Program-made: the position numbers and the translations under genes
The notes under the pieces: model-generated
What the model saw: only the letters and a program-made list of their open reading frames with translations
Databases searched by the model: none
What the model was told of the DNA's origin: nothing
In this document: piece by piece, positions 45,512 to 52,891 of the stretch
Layout of the letters: each line of letters opens with the position of its first letter
How positions within the stretch are numbered: position 1 is the stretch's first letter
Origin: Thermohalobaculum sp039816045
GTDB taxonomy: Bacteria > Pseudomonadota > Alphaproteobacteria > Rhodobacterales > Rhodobacteraceae
Assembly: GCA_039816045.1 (NCBI GenBank)
Contig: JBCBYB010000012.1
Location: forward strand, 1 to 64,000
Direction: 5' to 3'
Length of the DNA stretch: 64,000 nt

Positions 45512-45617
45512 AAATTGGCAGGCGAGAGCGGGATGGGTAAGCCTCGGCGCATCAGAGGGGGCGCGCCTGGCTGCGAGGGACATGCCGCGAGGGCCTGCGG
45601 GGCAAACTCAGGTCAGG

Positions 45618-45746
45618 TCAGAACAGGCCAGGCAGCACGAACCCGGCGAAGACAAAAAGCGCTATGGCACAGATGCCGAACATGTCAGCCGCAGCCTCCT
45701 TCGGAGCTGTCGAGAGATAGGCGCGGGCGGTTCTGATGGCGGTCAT
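45618..45746 (-). CDS. 42-residue single-helix membrane protein, putative SOS-regulated peptide
   Basis: A short ORF below the usual length cut-off. Its ATG at 45746 follows a perfect GGAGG (6 bases upstream). The first 20 residues are basic and amphipathic (MTAIRTARAYLSTAPKEAAA); the rest is one hydrophobic helix (MFGICAIALFVFAGFVLPGL) ending in Phe. A perfect GTTC-N7-GTTC box, the recognition site of alphaproteobacterial LexA, lies 31 bases upstream of the start and overlaps a possible -10 (TATGGT). A near-match box lies further upstream, and a terminator follows downstream. Caulobacter SidA, a 29-residue SOS-induced membrane division inhibitor, is a conceptual parallel; no sequence homology is claimed. 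recG lies upstream on the same strand. Confidence 0.72.
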   Translation of the reverse strand: MTAIRTARAYLSTAPKEAAADMFGICAIALFVFAGFVLPGLF

Positions 45747-45777
45747 GGGAGCCTCCGTTCCGTTCTGTTGCGCCTAT

Positions 45778-45792
45778 GTTCACCATAAGTTC
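45778..45792 (-). promoter_or_regulatory. Putative LexA (SOS) operator, perfect GTTC-N7-GTTC
   Basis: On the plus strand the sequence is GTTCACCATAAGTTC; on the minus strand it reads GAACTTATGGTGAAC. It matches the GTTC-N7-GTTC operator known for LexA in Rhodobacter and rhizobia exactly. It lies 31 bases before the 42-residue ORF start and about 60 bases after the recG stop. It includes TATGGT, a plausible -10, with TTGTTC 18 bases upstream as a -35. Confidence 0.68.
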
Positions 45793-45805
45793 GAGACAAT
45801 TTCAA

Positions 45806-45820
45806 GAACAAATTTCGTAC
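45806..45820 (-). promoter_or_regulatory. Second, imperfect LexA-like box
   Basis: GAAC-AAATTTC-GTAC on the plus strand (GTAC-N7-GTTC on the minus strand) matches the LexA operator at seven of eight defined positions. Its centre is 28 bases from the perfect box, suggesting a double operator upstream of the small membrane ORF. Confidence 0.4.
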
Positions 45821-45851
45821 AAAAGAGAACATTCCGGCAATCACAGCGGCC

Positions 45852-47951
45852 TCAACCGCCCTTCATCAGCCGCACAGATTGGTCTCGCTCCATCAGATAA
45901 AGCAATGTTTTCAAAGCGATGCCGCGTTCTGAGGTAAGCTCTGGATCGGTGTGGAGGACCAATCGCGCCTCGTCTCTCGCCCGCGCCATGAGAGCGGTGT
46001 CCTGTTCCAGATCCGCCACTTGAAACCTTGGCAGGCCGGACTGTGCATGCCCAAGCACGTCTCCCGCCCCTCGCAAACGGAGGTCTTCCTCTGCGATTCG
46101 GAACCCGTCATCGGTTTCGCGGAGAACCGTTAGCCGCGCCCGTGCTGCCTCTCCGAGGCCTTGGGGGTAGAGCAGAAGACAGGACGAGCGCCCTGCCCCG
46201 CGTCCAACGCGGCCGCGCAACTGGTGCAGCTGTGCCAGGCCAAAGCTCTCGGCCTGTTCGATGACCATGATGGTTGCCTCAGGGACGTCGACCCCGACCT
46301 CGATCACGGTGGTGGCGACCAGCACCTGTGCTCGGCCGTCCTGAAACGCGGCCATGGCTGCGTCTTTCTCGTCCGCCGGCATTTGGCCATGCACGAGGGC
46401 AACCGTCTCGTCCCCAAGCGCGTTGGAGAGCGTACGGTGACGCTCTTCAGCGGAGATCAGCGGCGTATCGTCATTCTCCTCGACGGCAGGACAGACCCAA
46501 TACGCGCGCGTCCCTCGCGCAACGGCAGCTTTGAGCCGTTCGACCACCTCCAGGTAGCGGTCCTGGCTTACGAGGGCCGTCTCGACCGGCTGGCGCCCGG
46601 GTGGTTTCTCATCGAGCACGGATATGTCCAGGTCGCCGTAGCCTGCGAGCGCGAGGGTGCGCGGGATGGGCGTTGCGGTCATCACAAGAACATCCGCGCC
46701 GTCAGGGGTCTTCTCGGTCAGTTCCATGCGCTGGCGAACACCGAAGCGATGCTGCTCGTCGACGACCACGAGCCGCAGATCGTCGAACACAACCTCGGGT
46801 TGGAGGAGCGCATGGGTGCCGAGGACGATCTGGGCGCGGCCTTGGGCGACGGCTTCGCGTTTCTCGCGTCGTGCGGCGGTCTTGTCGCGCCCGGTCAGGA
46901 GGGTGAGATGCAGGCCACACGCCTCAGCAATGGGCGTGAGCGACGCTGCGTGTTGCCGGGCCAGGATCTCGGTGGGGGCCATCAACGCGCCCTGCCCGCC
47001 CGCCTCGACCGCCGTCAGCAGCGCCATCGCGGCAACCCAGGTCTTACCCGCGCCAACATCACCCTGGAGGAGACGCATCATCCGCTCGGACGCAGCCATA
47101 TCGGCGAGGATCTCATCAAGCGCGCGGGCTTGCGCTCCCGTCGGCGCGTATCCGAATGTTTCGGACGCCCTCTTGCGGAGCTTGCCGTCGCCCTCGGTGG
47201 GCCGCCCTCGTCCTCGGCGCATCCGGCTGCGCGCAAGCTGGAGGGCCAGCTGGTGTGACAGCAATTCGTCATACGCCAGCCGGGCGCGCGCCGGCGCATC
47301 GAACGCAAGCGCCGTCTTCGTGTCCGGTGTGTGGAGCCCCCGTAGGGCCGGCGCGATGGCAGGCCAGTCCCGTTCGCTCGGCAGCGTGGGATCTGTCCAT
47401 TCCGGCAACGGCAGCATGGCCTCCAGCCGGGTCAACGCGGCGTCCACCGCGCGGGCGACCACGCGCCCCGTGAGCCCTTCGGTCAGCGGGTAGACCGGTT
47501 CAAAGGAAGGGAGAGTGGCAGCATCTTCAGGTGCGAGCGCATGGTCCGGATGTGGCATCTGCCAGCGGCCATCGAAAAGCTCCACCCGGCCTGAGACCAA
47601 GCGCTCCTCGCCGATGGGATAGAGCGACTGCATCCAGTCCGCGTTGGTGCGGAAATGGACGATCTCCAGCGCCCCGTCGGCGGCTTCGGCCATCACGCGA
47701 TAGGGTTGCTGGCGCGTGCGTCCCGGGCGGTGCTCCCCGATGCGCACCACCAACGTCGCGACCTGTTTCGGCTCCAGCCCCGTAAGACCCGCCCGCGGGC
47801 GACGATCGACCAGACGCTCCGGTACCAGGAACAGCAGGTCCCGCAATCGCGTGACGCCGATCCGCTCCAGCAGCTTTGCCGTCTTTGGCCCGACACCAGG
47901 CAGCCCCTCGACGGAGGCAAACAGCGGATAGAGGATCTCGGGCCGGGCCAT
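45852..47951 (-). CDS. recG: ATP-dependent DNA helicase RecG
   Basis: A 699-residue helicase that remodels stalled replication forks and branch-migrates junctions. N-terminal HhH and wedge/OB region (GLPGVGPKTAKLLERIGVTR). Helicase core: LLQGDVGAGKTWVAAMALLT (Walker A), VVDEQHRFGVRQRMELTE (DExH-type box with QHRFG), VMTATPIPRTLALAGYGDLD (motif III), VLVATTVIEVGVDVPEATIM, and QLRGRVGRGAG (motif VI). The C-terminal TRG motif region is present. The length is normal. Downstream on the same strand is the small SOS-box ORF. Confidence 0.96.
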   Translation of the reverse strand: MARPEILYPLFASVEGLPGVGPKTAKLLERIGVTRLRDLLFLVPERLVDRRPRAGLTGLEPKQVATLVVRIGEHRPGRTRQQPYRVMAEAADGALEIVHFRTNADWMQSLYPIGEERLVSGRVELFDGRWQMPHPDHALAPEDAATLPSFEPVYPLTEGLTGRVVARAVDAALTRLEAMLPLPEWTDPTLPSERDWPAIAPALRGLHTPDTKTALAFDAPARARLAYDELLSHQLALQLARSRMRRGRGRPTEGDGKLRKRASETFGYAPTGAQARALDEILADMAASERMMRLLQGDVGAGKTWVAAMALLTAVEAGGQGALMAPTEILARQHAASLTPIAEACGLHLTLLTGRDKTAARREKREAVAQGRAQIVLGTHALLQPEVVFDDLRLVVVDEQHRFGVRQRMELTEKTPDGADVLVMTATPIPRTLALAGYGDLDISVLDEKPPGRQPVETALVSQDRYLEVVERLKAAVARGTRAYWVCPAVEENDDTPLISAEERHRTLSNALGDETVALVHGQMPADEKDAAMAAFQDGRAQVLVATTVIEVGVDVPEATIMVIEQAESFGLAQLHQLRGRVGRGAGRSSCLLLYPQGLGEAARARLTVLRETDDGFRIAEEDLRLRGAGDVLGHAQSGLPRFQVADLEQDTALMARARDEARLVLHTDPELTSERGIALKTLLYLMERDQSVRLMKGG

Positions 47952-47999
47952 GCCTTCTGATGACGAGCGAAACCGGCGGGGTCAACGGCCCTTGGCCAA

Positions 48000-48353
48000 T
48001 CAACGGTCGTTCGGTTGATTGCGGCCGTCGTTCCAAGGGATGGCATCGAACGCGCTCAGATCCATACCCTCCACGCAGCCGAGGTTCACCCCATACTCAG
48101 ACGGGTTCGAGCGCCGCCGATGATGGGTATAGATCCCGCAGGTCCGGCAAAAGTAGTGCTCTGCGACGTTGGTGTTGAACTGGTAGAGGGCGAGGTGCTC
48201 GGCGCCCGCGACGGTCAGGTCCTCCACCGGAACCGAAACGGCCACTGCCCCTCGACGCATGCACATCGAGCAGGTGCACCGCCGCATGGTATCAAGCCGC
48301 AGCTCCGGGAAGCTGAGGCGGACCGCACCGCAGTGACATGTGGCAGTCGGCAT
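48000..48353 (-). CDS. GFA-family (glutathione-dependent formaldehyde-activating-like) zinc protein
   Basis: A 117-residue protein with the CENP-V/GFA zinc-binding pattern: CHCGAVRLSF, RRCTCSMCMRRGAV and YFCRTCGIYTHH, giving the Cys ligands for two structural/catalytic zinc ions. Annotated members act on S-hydroxymethylglutathione, but the family is broad and a specific reaction cannot be claimed here. It is 9 bases downstream of a GNAT gene and may belong to the ligA operon. 48 bases separate it from recG. Confidence 0.85.
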   Translation of the reverse strand: MPTATCHCGAVRLSFPELRLDTMRRCTCSMCMRRGAVAVSVPVEDLTVAGAEHLALYQFNTNVAEHYFCRTCGIYTHHRRRSNPSEYGVNLGCVEGMDLSAFDAIPWNDGRNQPNDR

Positions 48354-48362
48354 GGGCGACTC

Positions 48363-48845
48363 CTAGAGCGAGCACTCAAGATACATCACAGTCTTTTCGG
48401 GCGAGAGGATGCGGGTCTCGAGCGGACGAAACCCGAGTGCCTGGTGAAACGCGTCGGATCCAGGATTCGGCGGCGCCTGGTTGACCTCACAGACCACGCG
48501 GGCATGGCCTGCCGCCCTCGCAGCATCGAACAGAGCGCCATAGAGGGAGCGCGCGAGCCCCCTGCCCCGAGCCGAGCCCGAGACCACGATTCGGTCGACA
48601 TACACAAATCTGTCGAAACGGTTGCGAAACCATAGGAAATTTGTGCTGTCGTAATCGGCACTCTGATCGAAGGCGAGCACGAAGCCATCCGCCTCGACCG
48701 ACAGCGCGGCAAATGCCTCTGCCAACATGGTTTCCCATTCCGCCGCTTCGAGATGGGACGTCTCCACCGCATGGGCGTTGTTGAGCGCCAGGAGGGCAGA
48801 ACGCGCGTCCTGGAGGGCTTCGGCGATTGGCGCGACGGCGGTCAT
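48363..48845 (-). CDS. GNAT-family N-acetyltransferase
   Basis: A 160-residue acetyltransferase of the GNAT superfamily. VYVDRIVVSGSARGRGLARS contains the pyrophosphate-binding R-x-R-G-x-G-x-A-type loop. LYGALFDAARAAGHARVVCE and LGFRPLE follow in the expected positions. It resembles the COG3818-type predicted acetyltransferases. The start at 48845 shares a base with the ligA stop, so the two genes are translationally coupled. The substrate is unknown. Confidence 0.85.
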   Translation of the reverse strand: MTAVAPIAEALQDARSALLALNNAHAVETSHLEAAEWETMLAEAFAALSVEADGFVLAFDQSADYDSTNFLWFRNRFDRFVYVDRIVVSGSARGRGLARSLYGALFDAARAAGHARVVCEVNQAPPNPGSDAFHQALGFRPLETRILSPEKTVMYLECSL

Positions 48846-50956
48846 CAGGCGTCTCCAACCAGAGAGAGCCACTCATCCTCGGACAGGGTCTCGATGCCCA
48901 ACTCGCTCGCCTTCTTCAGCTTCGATCCCGCACCCGGCCCCGCCACCAGGAGATCTGTCTTGGCGGACACGCTGCCCGACACTTTGGCCCCAAGCGCCTC
49001 CGCCCGGGCCTTGGCCTCGTCTCGGCTCATCCGCTCGAGTTTGCCCGTGAAAACGACGGTCTTGCCAGCGACCGGGCTTGTTCCTGCGGTCGGTTGAACG
49101 GCGTCCAAGGGGGAGACCTCCGCCATCAGCCGAGCCAAGGCATCCGCGTTGTGAGCATCGGCAAAGAACGCGACAACCGCATTGGCGAGCGTCTCGCCGA
49201 CCCCGTCGATGCCGATGAGCTCAGCCCGCACCGCCTCGTCCTCCGCCGCCGCTGTCATCGCGGCCTGGAACGCAGCCCAGGAGCCGTAGTGGCGCGCCAA
49301 AAGCTTTGCCGTGGTTTCCCCCACATGCCGGATGCCGAGCGCGAAGATAAAGCGATGCAGCTCCGGCGCTCTCCGCGCCTCAATGGCCGCCAGCAGGTTG
49401 TCGACGGACTTCTGGTTGGTCGCCTTGCCCTTGGCATCTCGGCGCAGAAGCGCCTCCTGATGGTCGGTGAGCCGAAAGACATCAGCCGGCGTGCCGATCA
49501 GACCCTCTGCGTGGAACGCCTCGATCTGCTTTGTCCCGAGCCCTTCGATGTCGAGCGCCGACCGGCTCACAAAGTGCTTGAGGCGCTCCGCCACCTGGGC
49601 CGCACAGATGAGGCCGCCGGTACAGCGGCGCACGGCCTCACCGGCTTCCCGCACTGCGGGGCTGCCACAGACCGGGCAGGTTTCGGGGAATACATAAGGC
49701 ACCGCGTCATCCGGGCGCACGGACAAGTCGACATCGATCACCTTCGGGATGACGTCTCCAGCGCGATAGACGGTCACCGTATCCCCCACGCGAAGGTCCC
49801 GCCCCTCTCGGATCGGCTCACCGGACGCCCCGCGACCCGCGATGTAGTCTTCGTTGTGGAGCGTCGCATTCGAGACCACGACGCCGCCGACGGTGACCGG
49901 ACGCAGGCGCGCAACCGGGGACAGCGCGCCCGTGCGCCCCACCTGGATGTCGATGCCCTCGAGGATGGTGGTCGCCTGCTCCGCCGGGAACTTGTGCGCG
50001 ATGGCCCATCGGGGCGTGGTCGAGCGCACGCCCATCCGTCCCTGCCAGTCCAATCGGTCGACTTTGTAGACAACGCCGTCGATGTCATAGCCAAGCCGCG
50101 CACGCGCGCGTTCGATCTCTCCGTAGTGCGCTAGCAGAGCCTCGACGCTCTCACAGCGCTTTGTCAGCGGGTTCACGGGAAGCCCCCAGGCCCGGAAAGC
50201 GTCCTGAACCGCGGATTGCGTCTCCCCGGGCAATTCCGGCGCCTCGCCCCATGCATAGGCGAAAAACCGCAAAGGCCGCTCCGCCGTGATCGTGGCATCG
50301 AGTTGGCGCAAGGACCCGGCGGCGGCATTGCGTGGGTTGGCAAAGACCTTGGCGCCCGCCGCCGCCTGCCGCTCATTCAACGCCGCGAAATCGGTGTGGT
50401 GCATGTAGACTTCGCCGCGGATCTCGATCACATCGGGAGCCCCTACCGGCAATGACTGGGGGATCTCCCCGATGGTCCGCACATTCGCCGTGACGTTCTC
50501 TCCGACAGCGCCATCGCCCCGGGTCGCCGCCTCGACCAGCCGTCGGTTCTCATAGCGGAGCGCAAGGGAAAGCCCGTCGATCTTCGGTTCCGCCGTCAAG
50601 GCAACCGTTTCATCCTCCGCCAGCGAAAGAAAGCGGCGGACGCGGTCGGCGAATTCCTGGACATCCTCTGCCGTGAAGGCATTGGCGAGCGACAGCATCG
50701 GCACCCGGTGAGCGATCTTGCCAAACCCCTCGGCTGGCCCTGCCCCAACCGCTTGGGTCGGACTGTCCGTCTGGGCAAGCTTTGGCCAGGCGGTCTCGAG
50801 GGCTGCCAGCCGGGCCTTCAACCGATCGTACTCGGCATCGGACACCGTCGGCGCATCGTCCCGGTGATACGCTGTATTGTGCGCTGCCACCGCCTCCGAC
50901 AGCCGCGCGATCTCCGCAGCTGCCTCCGGCTCCGTCAGTGTCTCTGGCGCGTCCAT
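48845..50956 (-). CDS. ligA: NAD+-dependent DNA ligase
   Basis: A 703-residue ligase sealing nicks with NAD+. Ia domain AEIARLSEAVAAHNTAYHRD, nucleotidyl-transferase lysine in TAEPKIDGLSLALRYENRRL, OB fold, a Cys4 zinc finger (CPVCGSPAVREAGEAVRRCT then CAAQ), HhH repeats, and a C-terminal BRCT domain (GKTVVFTGKLERMSRDEAKA). All domains are complete. The ATG at 50956 begins the conserved sequence. It is followed by the GNAT and GFA genes in the same direction. Confidence 0.97.
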   Translation of the reverse strand: MDAPETLTEPEAAAEIARLSEAVAAHNTAYHRDDAPTVSDAEYDRLKARLAALETAWPKLAQTDSPTQAVGAGPAEGFGKIAHRVPMLSLANAFTAEDVQEFADRVRRFLSLAEDETVALTAEPKIDGLSLALRYENRRLVEAATRGDGAVGENVTANVRTIGEIPQSLPVGAPDVIEIRGEVYMHHTDFAALNERQAAAGAKVFANPRNAAAGSLRQLDATITAERPLRFFAYAWGEAPELPGETQSAVQDAFRAWGLPVNPLTKRCESVEALLAHYGEIERARARLGYDIDGVVYKVDRLDWQGRMGVRSTTPRWAIAHKFPAEQATTILEGIDIQVGRTGALSPVARLRPVTVGGVVVSNATLHNEDYIAGRGASGEPIREGRDLRVGDTVTVYRAGDVIPKVIDVDLSVRPDDAVPYVFPETCPVCGSPAVREAGEAVRRCTGGLICAAQVAERLKHFVSRSALDIEGLGTKQIEAFHAEGLIGTPADVFRLTDHQEALLRRDAKGKATNQKSVDNLLAAIEARRAPELHRFIFALGIRHVGETTAKLLARHYGSWAAFQAAMTAAAEDEAVRAELIGIDGVGETLANAVVAFFADAHNADALARLMAEVSPLDAVQPTAGTSPVAGKTVVFTGKLERMSRDEAKARAEALGAKVSGSVSAKTDLLVAGPGAGSKLKKASELGIETLSEDEWLSLVGDA

Positions 50957-51002
50957 AGGCAGCGATTTGCCCCGCGCCGCGCCCCTTGGCAAGCCCTCAG
51001 CG

Positions 51003-51269
51003 TCAGCGCACGCCGCTGACATCCACCGCGGTTGACGAGGTGAAGGACGGCTGCACCTGCTGTGCGGTCAGCGGTTTACCGGAGAACAGCGACATCAGGG
51101 ACTGGATCGGGTTTTCATAGCCCCCGACGGCGCGTGCCCGCTGCCACTCCTTCTGGAGCTTCGCGCGGGACTGGCTGACGGCGTTGTCGCTCCGGCGCAT
51201 GGCGTCGGCGGGTTGCGCGGCGGTCAGGGTCAATGCTGCCACGAGGGCGGCGAGGATCGGTCTGGTCAT
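51003..51269 (-). CDS. Small secreted protein with Leu-Phe motif
   Basis: An 88-residue exported protein. Signal peptide TRPILAALVAALTLTAAQPA with cleavage near ADA; then a charged helix (NAVSQSRAKLQKEWQRARAV) and the segment PIQSLMSLFSGKPLTA, followed by a Ser/Thr/Val-rich tail. GGAGA precedes the ATG at 51269. Layout is the same as in the proteins at 7091-7381 and 27918-28184, although sequence identity is low. It lies just upstream of ligA, 46 bases away, on the same strand. Confidence 0.76.
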   Translation of the reverse strand: MTRPILAALVAALTLTAAQPADAMRRSDNAVSQSRAKLQKEWQRARAVGGYENPIQSLMSLFSGKPLTAQQVQPSFTSSTAVDVSGVR

Positions 51270-51379
51270 CAGAGGTCTCCGTGTTAACGACGTTTGCAGG
51301 CGTCTCACGGAGAGATGGGGTCTTGCCGGCGGCCCAGCGATCAAACGCCGGTCACCCTTGCGGCACCTCTGCGCGAGCG

Positions 51380-52513
51380 TCAGACCAGATCGTCGTCCTC
51401 GGCATCCGCGCGGGTCTTGCCGGTCATATCCATCGCCAGAGCGGCCGCCATGAACTTGTCGAGATCGCCATCGAGCACGCCTTGGGTGTCGGTGGTCTCA
51501 ACCCGGGTGCGCAGGTCTTTCACCATCTGATAGGGCTGGAGAACATAGGAGCGGATCTGGTTGCCCCAGCCGATTTCTCCTTTTGCATCATGGGCATCCT
51601 GGATTGCCTGCGTGCGCTTCTTCATCTCCAGCTCATAGAGCTTCGATCGCAGCGCCTGCATGGCAATCGCGCGGTTCTGGTGCTGGGATTTCTCCGAACT
51701 GGTGACCACGATGTTGGTCGGCAAGTGGGTGATGCGCACCGCGGAATCCGTGGTGTTCACATGCTGCCCGCCGGCCCCGGAGGAGCGATAGGTGTCGATG
51801 CGGATGTCATTCGGCGGGATCTCGATCTCGATCGTGTCGTCGATCACCGGATAGACCCAGACCGAGCTGAACGAGGTGTGCCGCCGCGCCTGGCTGTCAT
51901 AGGGTGAGATGCGCACGAGCCGGTGCACCCCGCTTTCCGTCTTCAGCCAGCCGAAGGCATTTTCGCCCTTGATCTGGTAGGTGGCGGACTTGATGCCCGC
52001 CTCCTCGCCCGCACTTTCTGCTTGCAGATCAACCTTGTAGCCGTGCGCCTCGGCCCAGCGGACATACATCCGCGCGAGCATCTGAGCCCAGTCGCAGCTC
52101 TCGGTGCCACCGGCGCCCGCGTTGATCTCGAGGAAGGCATCGTTCGGATCCGCCTCGCCCGACAACAGCGCCTCGATCTCGCGGGCCGCGGCCTCGTCCT
52201 TCAGACTGGAGAGCGCGTCCTCCGCCTCTCCGACCACTTCCGGGTCGTCCTCTGCCTCGCCAAGCTCGATCAGTTCCTGATTGTCTTCAAGGGCTTGAGC
52301 GAGTTTGCGATAGCCATCGACACTGTCCGCAAGCCGCTGGCGCTCCCGCATCACTTTCTGCGCATTGGCCGGATCGTTCCACAGCATGGGGTCTTCGGCG
52401 CGCGCATTCGCCTCCTCGAGCCGGTGCTCCGCCGTCTCCCATCCGATCCGCTGGCGCAACAAGGCGAGCGATTTCTCGATATCGGCGACGATGGCGGCGG
52501 TTTCGGCCTTCAT
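51380..52513 (-). CDS. prfB: Peptide chain release factor 2
   Basis: A 377-residue factor that releases peptides at UGA and UAA. The GGQ loop is in YRSSGAGGQHVNTTDSAVRI, and RISPYDSQARRHTSF contains the codon-recognition neighbourhood. The reading frame is continuous from the ATG at 52513; there is no programmed +1 frameshift site of the E. coli type near codon 26. That is common among alphaproteobacteria. The longer ORF from 52684 is not supported. About 110 bases separate it from the small secreted protein gene. Confidence 0.96.
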   Translation of the reverse strand: MKAETAAIVADIEKSLALLRQRIGWETAEHRLEEANARAEDPMLWNDPANAQKVMRERQRLADSVDGYRKLAQALEDNQELIELGEAEDDPEVVGEAEDALSSLKDEAAAREIEALLSGEADPNDAFLEINAGAGGTESCDWAQMLARMYVRWAEAHGYKVDLQAESAGEEAGIKSATYQIKGENAFGWLKTESGVHRLVRISPYDSQARRHTSFSSVWVYPVIDDTIEIEIPPNDIRIDTYRSSGAGGQHVNTTDSAVRITHLPTNIVVTSSEKSQHQNRAIAMQALRSKLYELEMKKRTQAIQDAHDAKGEIGWGNQIRSYVLQPYQMVKDLRTRVETTDTQGVLDGDLDKFMAAALAMDMTGKTRADAEDDDLV

Positions 52514-52687
52514 GACGGTCCTCTGCGTGCGGTTGAGCCGCCTTAGATAGCGGCGCACCGGTGTGAGGTAAAGCGGGGGCGAAATGCGATATGCGGGTGC
52601 GACATCCCGAAGCGATATAGGTGCGATATCACGCGATATCTGGCCAGGCATAGCAAGCTGGCAAGGACCCGCCTTCGGCCTCAACCG

Positions 52688-52891
52688 TTACTTGCCCACG
52701 GCGTGGCCCTCCGGAGCGCAAATGACATGCGGGGGGTCGCCGATCGCAAACGCAATCTCTGCCAGGGCGTCCGCGTAGAACCCAGCATCGAGCAAGTCGT
52801 GGGCGAGGCTCCGGGCCTCTCCCACAAGGAGCGGGCCGAACCGAGCTCTGGCGGCAAGACATTCGACCCGTCGCGCCAGCGCCTCAGTCAG
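52688..52891 (-). CDS. Possible small ORF overlapping the end of mrcA (non-standard start)
   Basis: Between mrcA and prfB, one minus-strand frame has the codon pattern of a real gene (nearly all third positions G or C) and a soluble-looking sequence: LTEALARRVECLAARARFGP, LLVGEARSLAHDLLDAGFYA, then DALAEIAFAIGDPPHVICAP. It ends at TAA (52688). No ATG, GTG or TTG is available at its beginning. The frame enters through mrcA, and the only in-phase starts are CTG at 52891, which overlaps the mrcA stop, or an internal GTG giving about 45 residues. It may be a gene that lost its start or one that uses CTG by coupling. No family recognised. Confidence 0.35.
   Translation of the reverse strand: MTEALARRVECLAARARFGPLLVGEARSLAHDLLDAGFYADALAEIAFAIGDPPHVICAPEGHAVGK

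Noticed and set aside
45370..45552. 60-codon minus-strand ORF containing the terminator hairpin
   Set aside because: It has no ribosome-binding site, spans a strong terminator stem, and its sequence is not protein-like; the region is better explained as the 3' end of the small SOS-box transcript.
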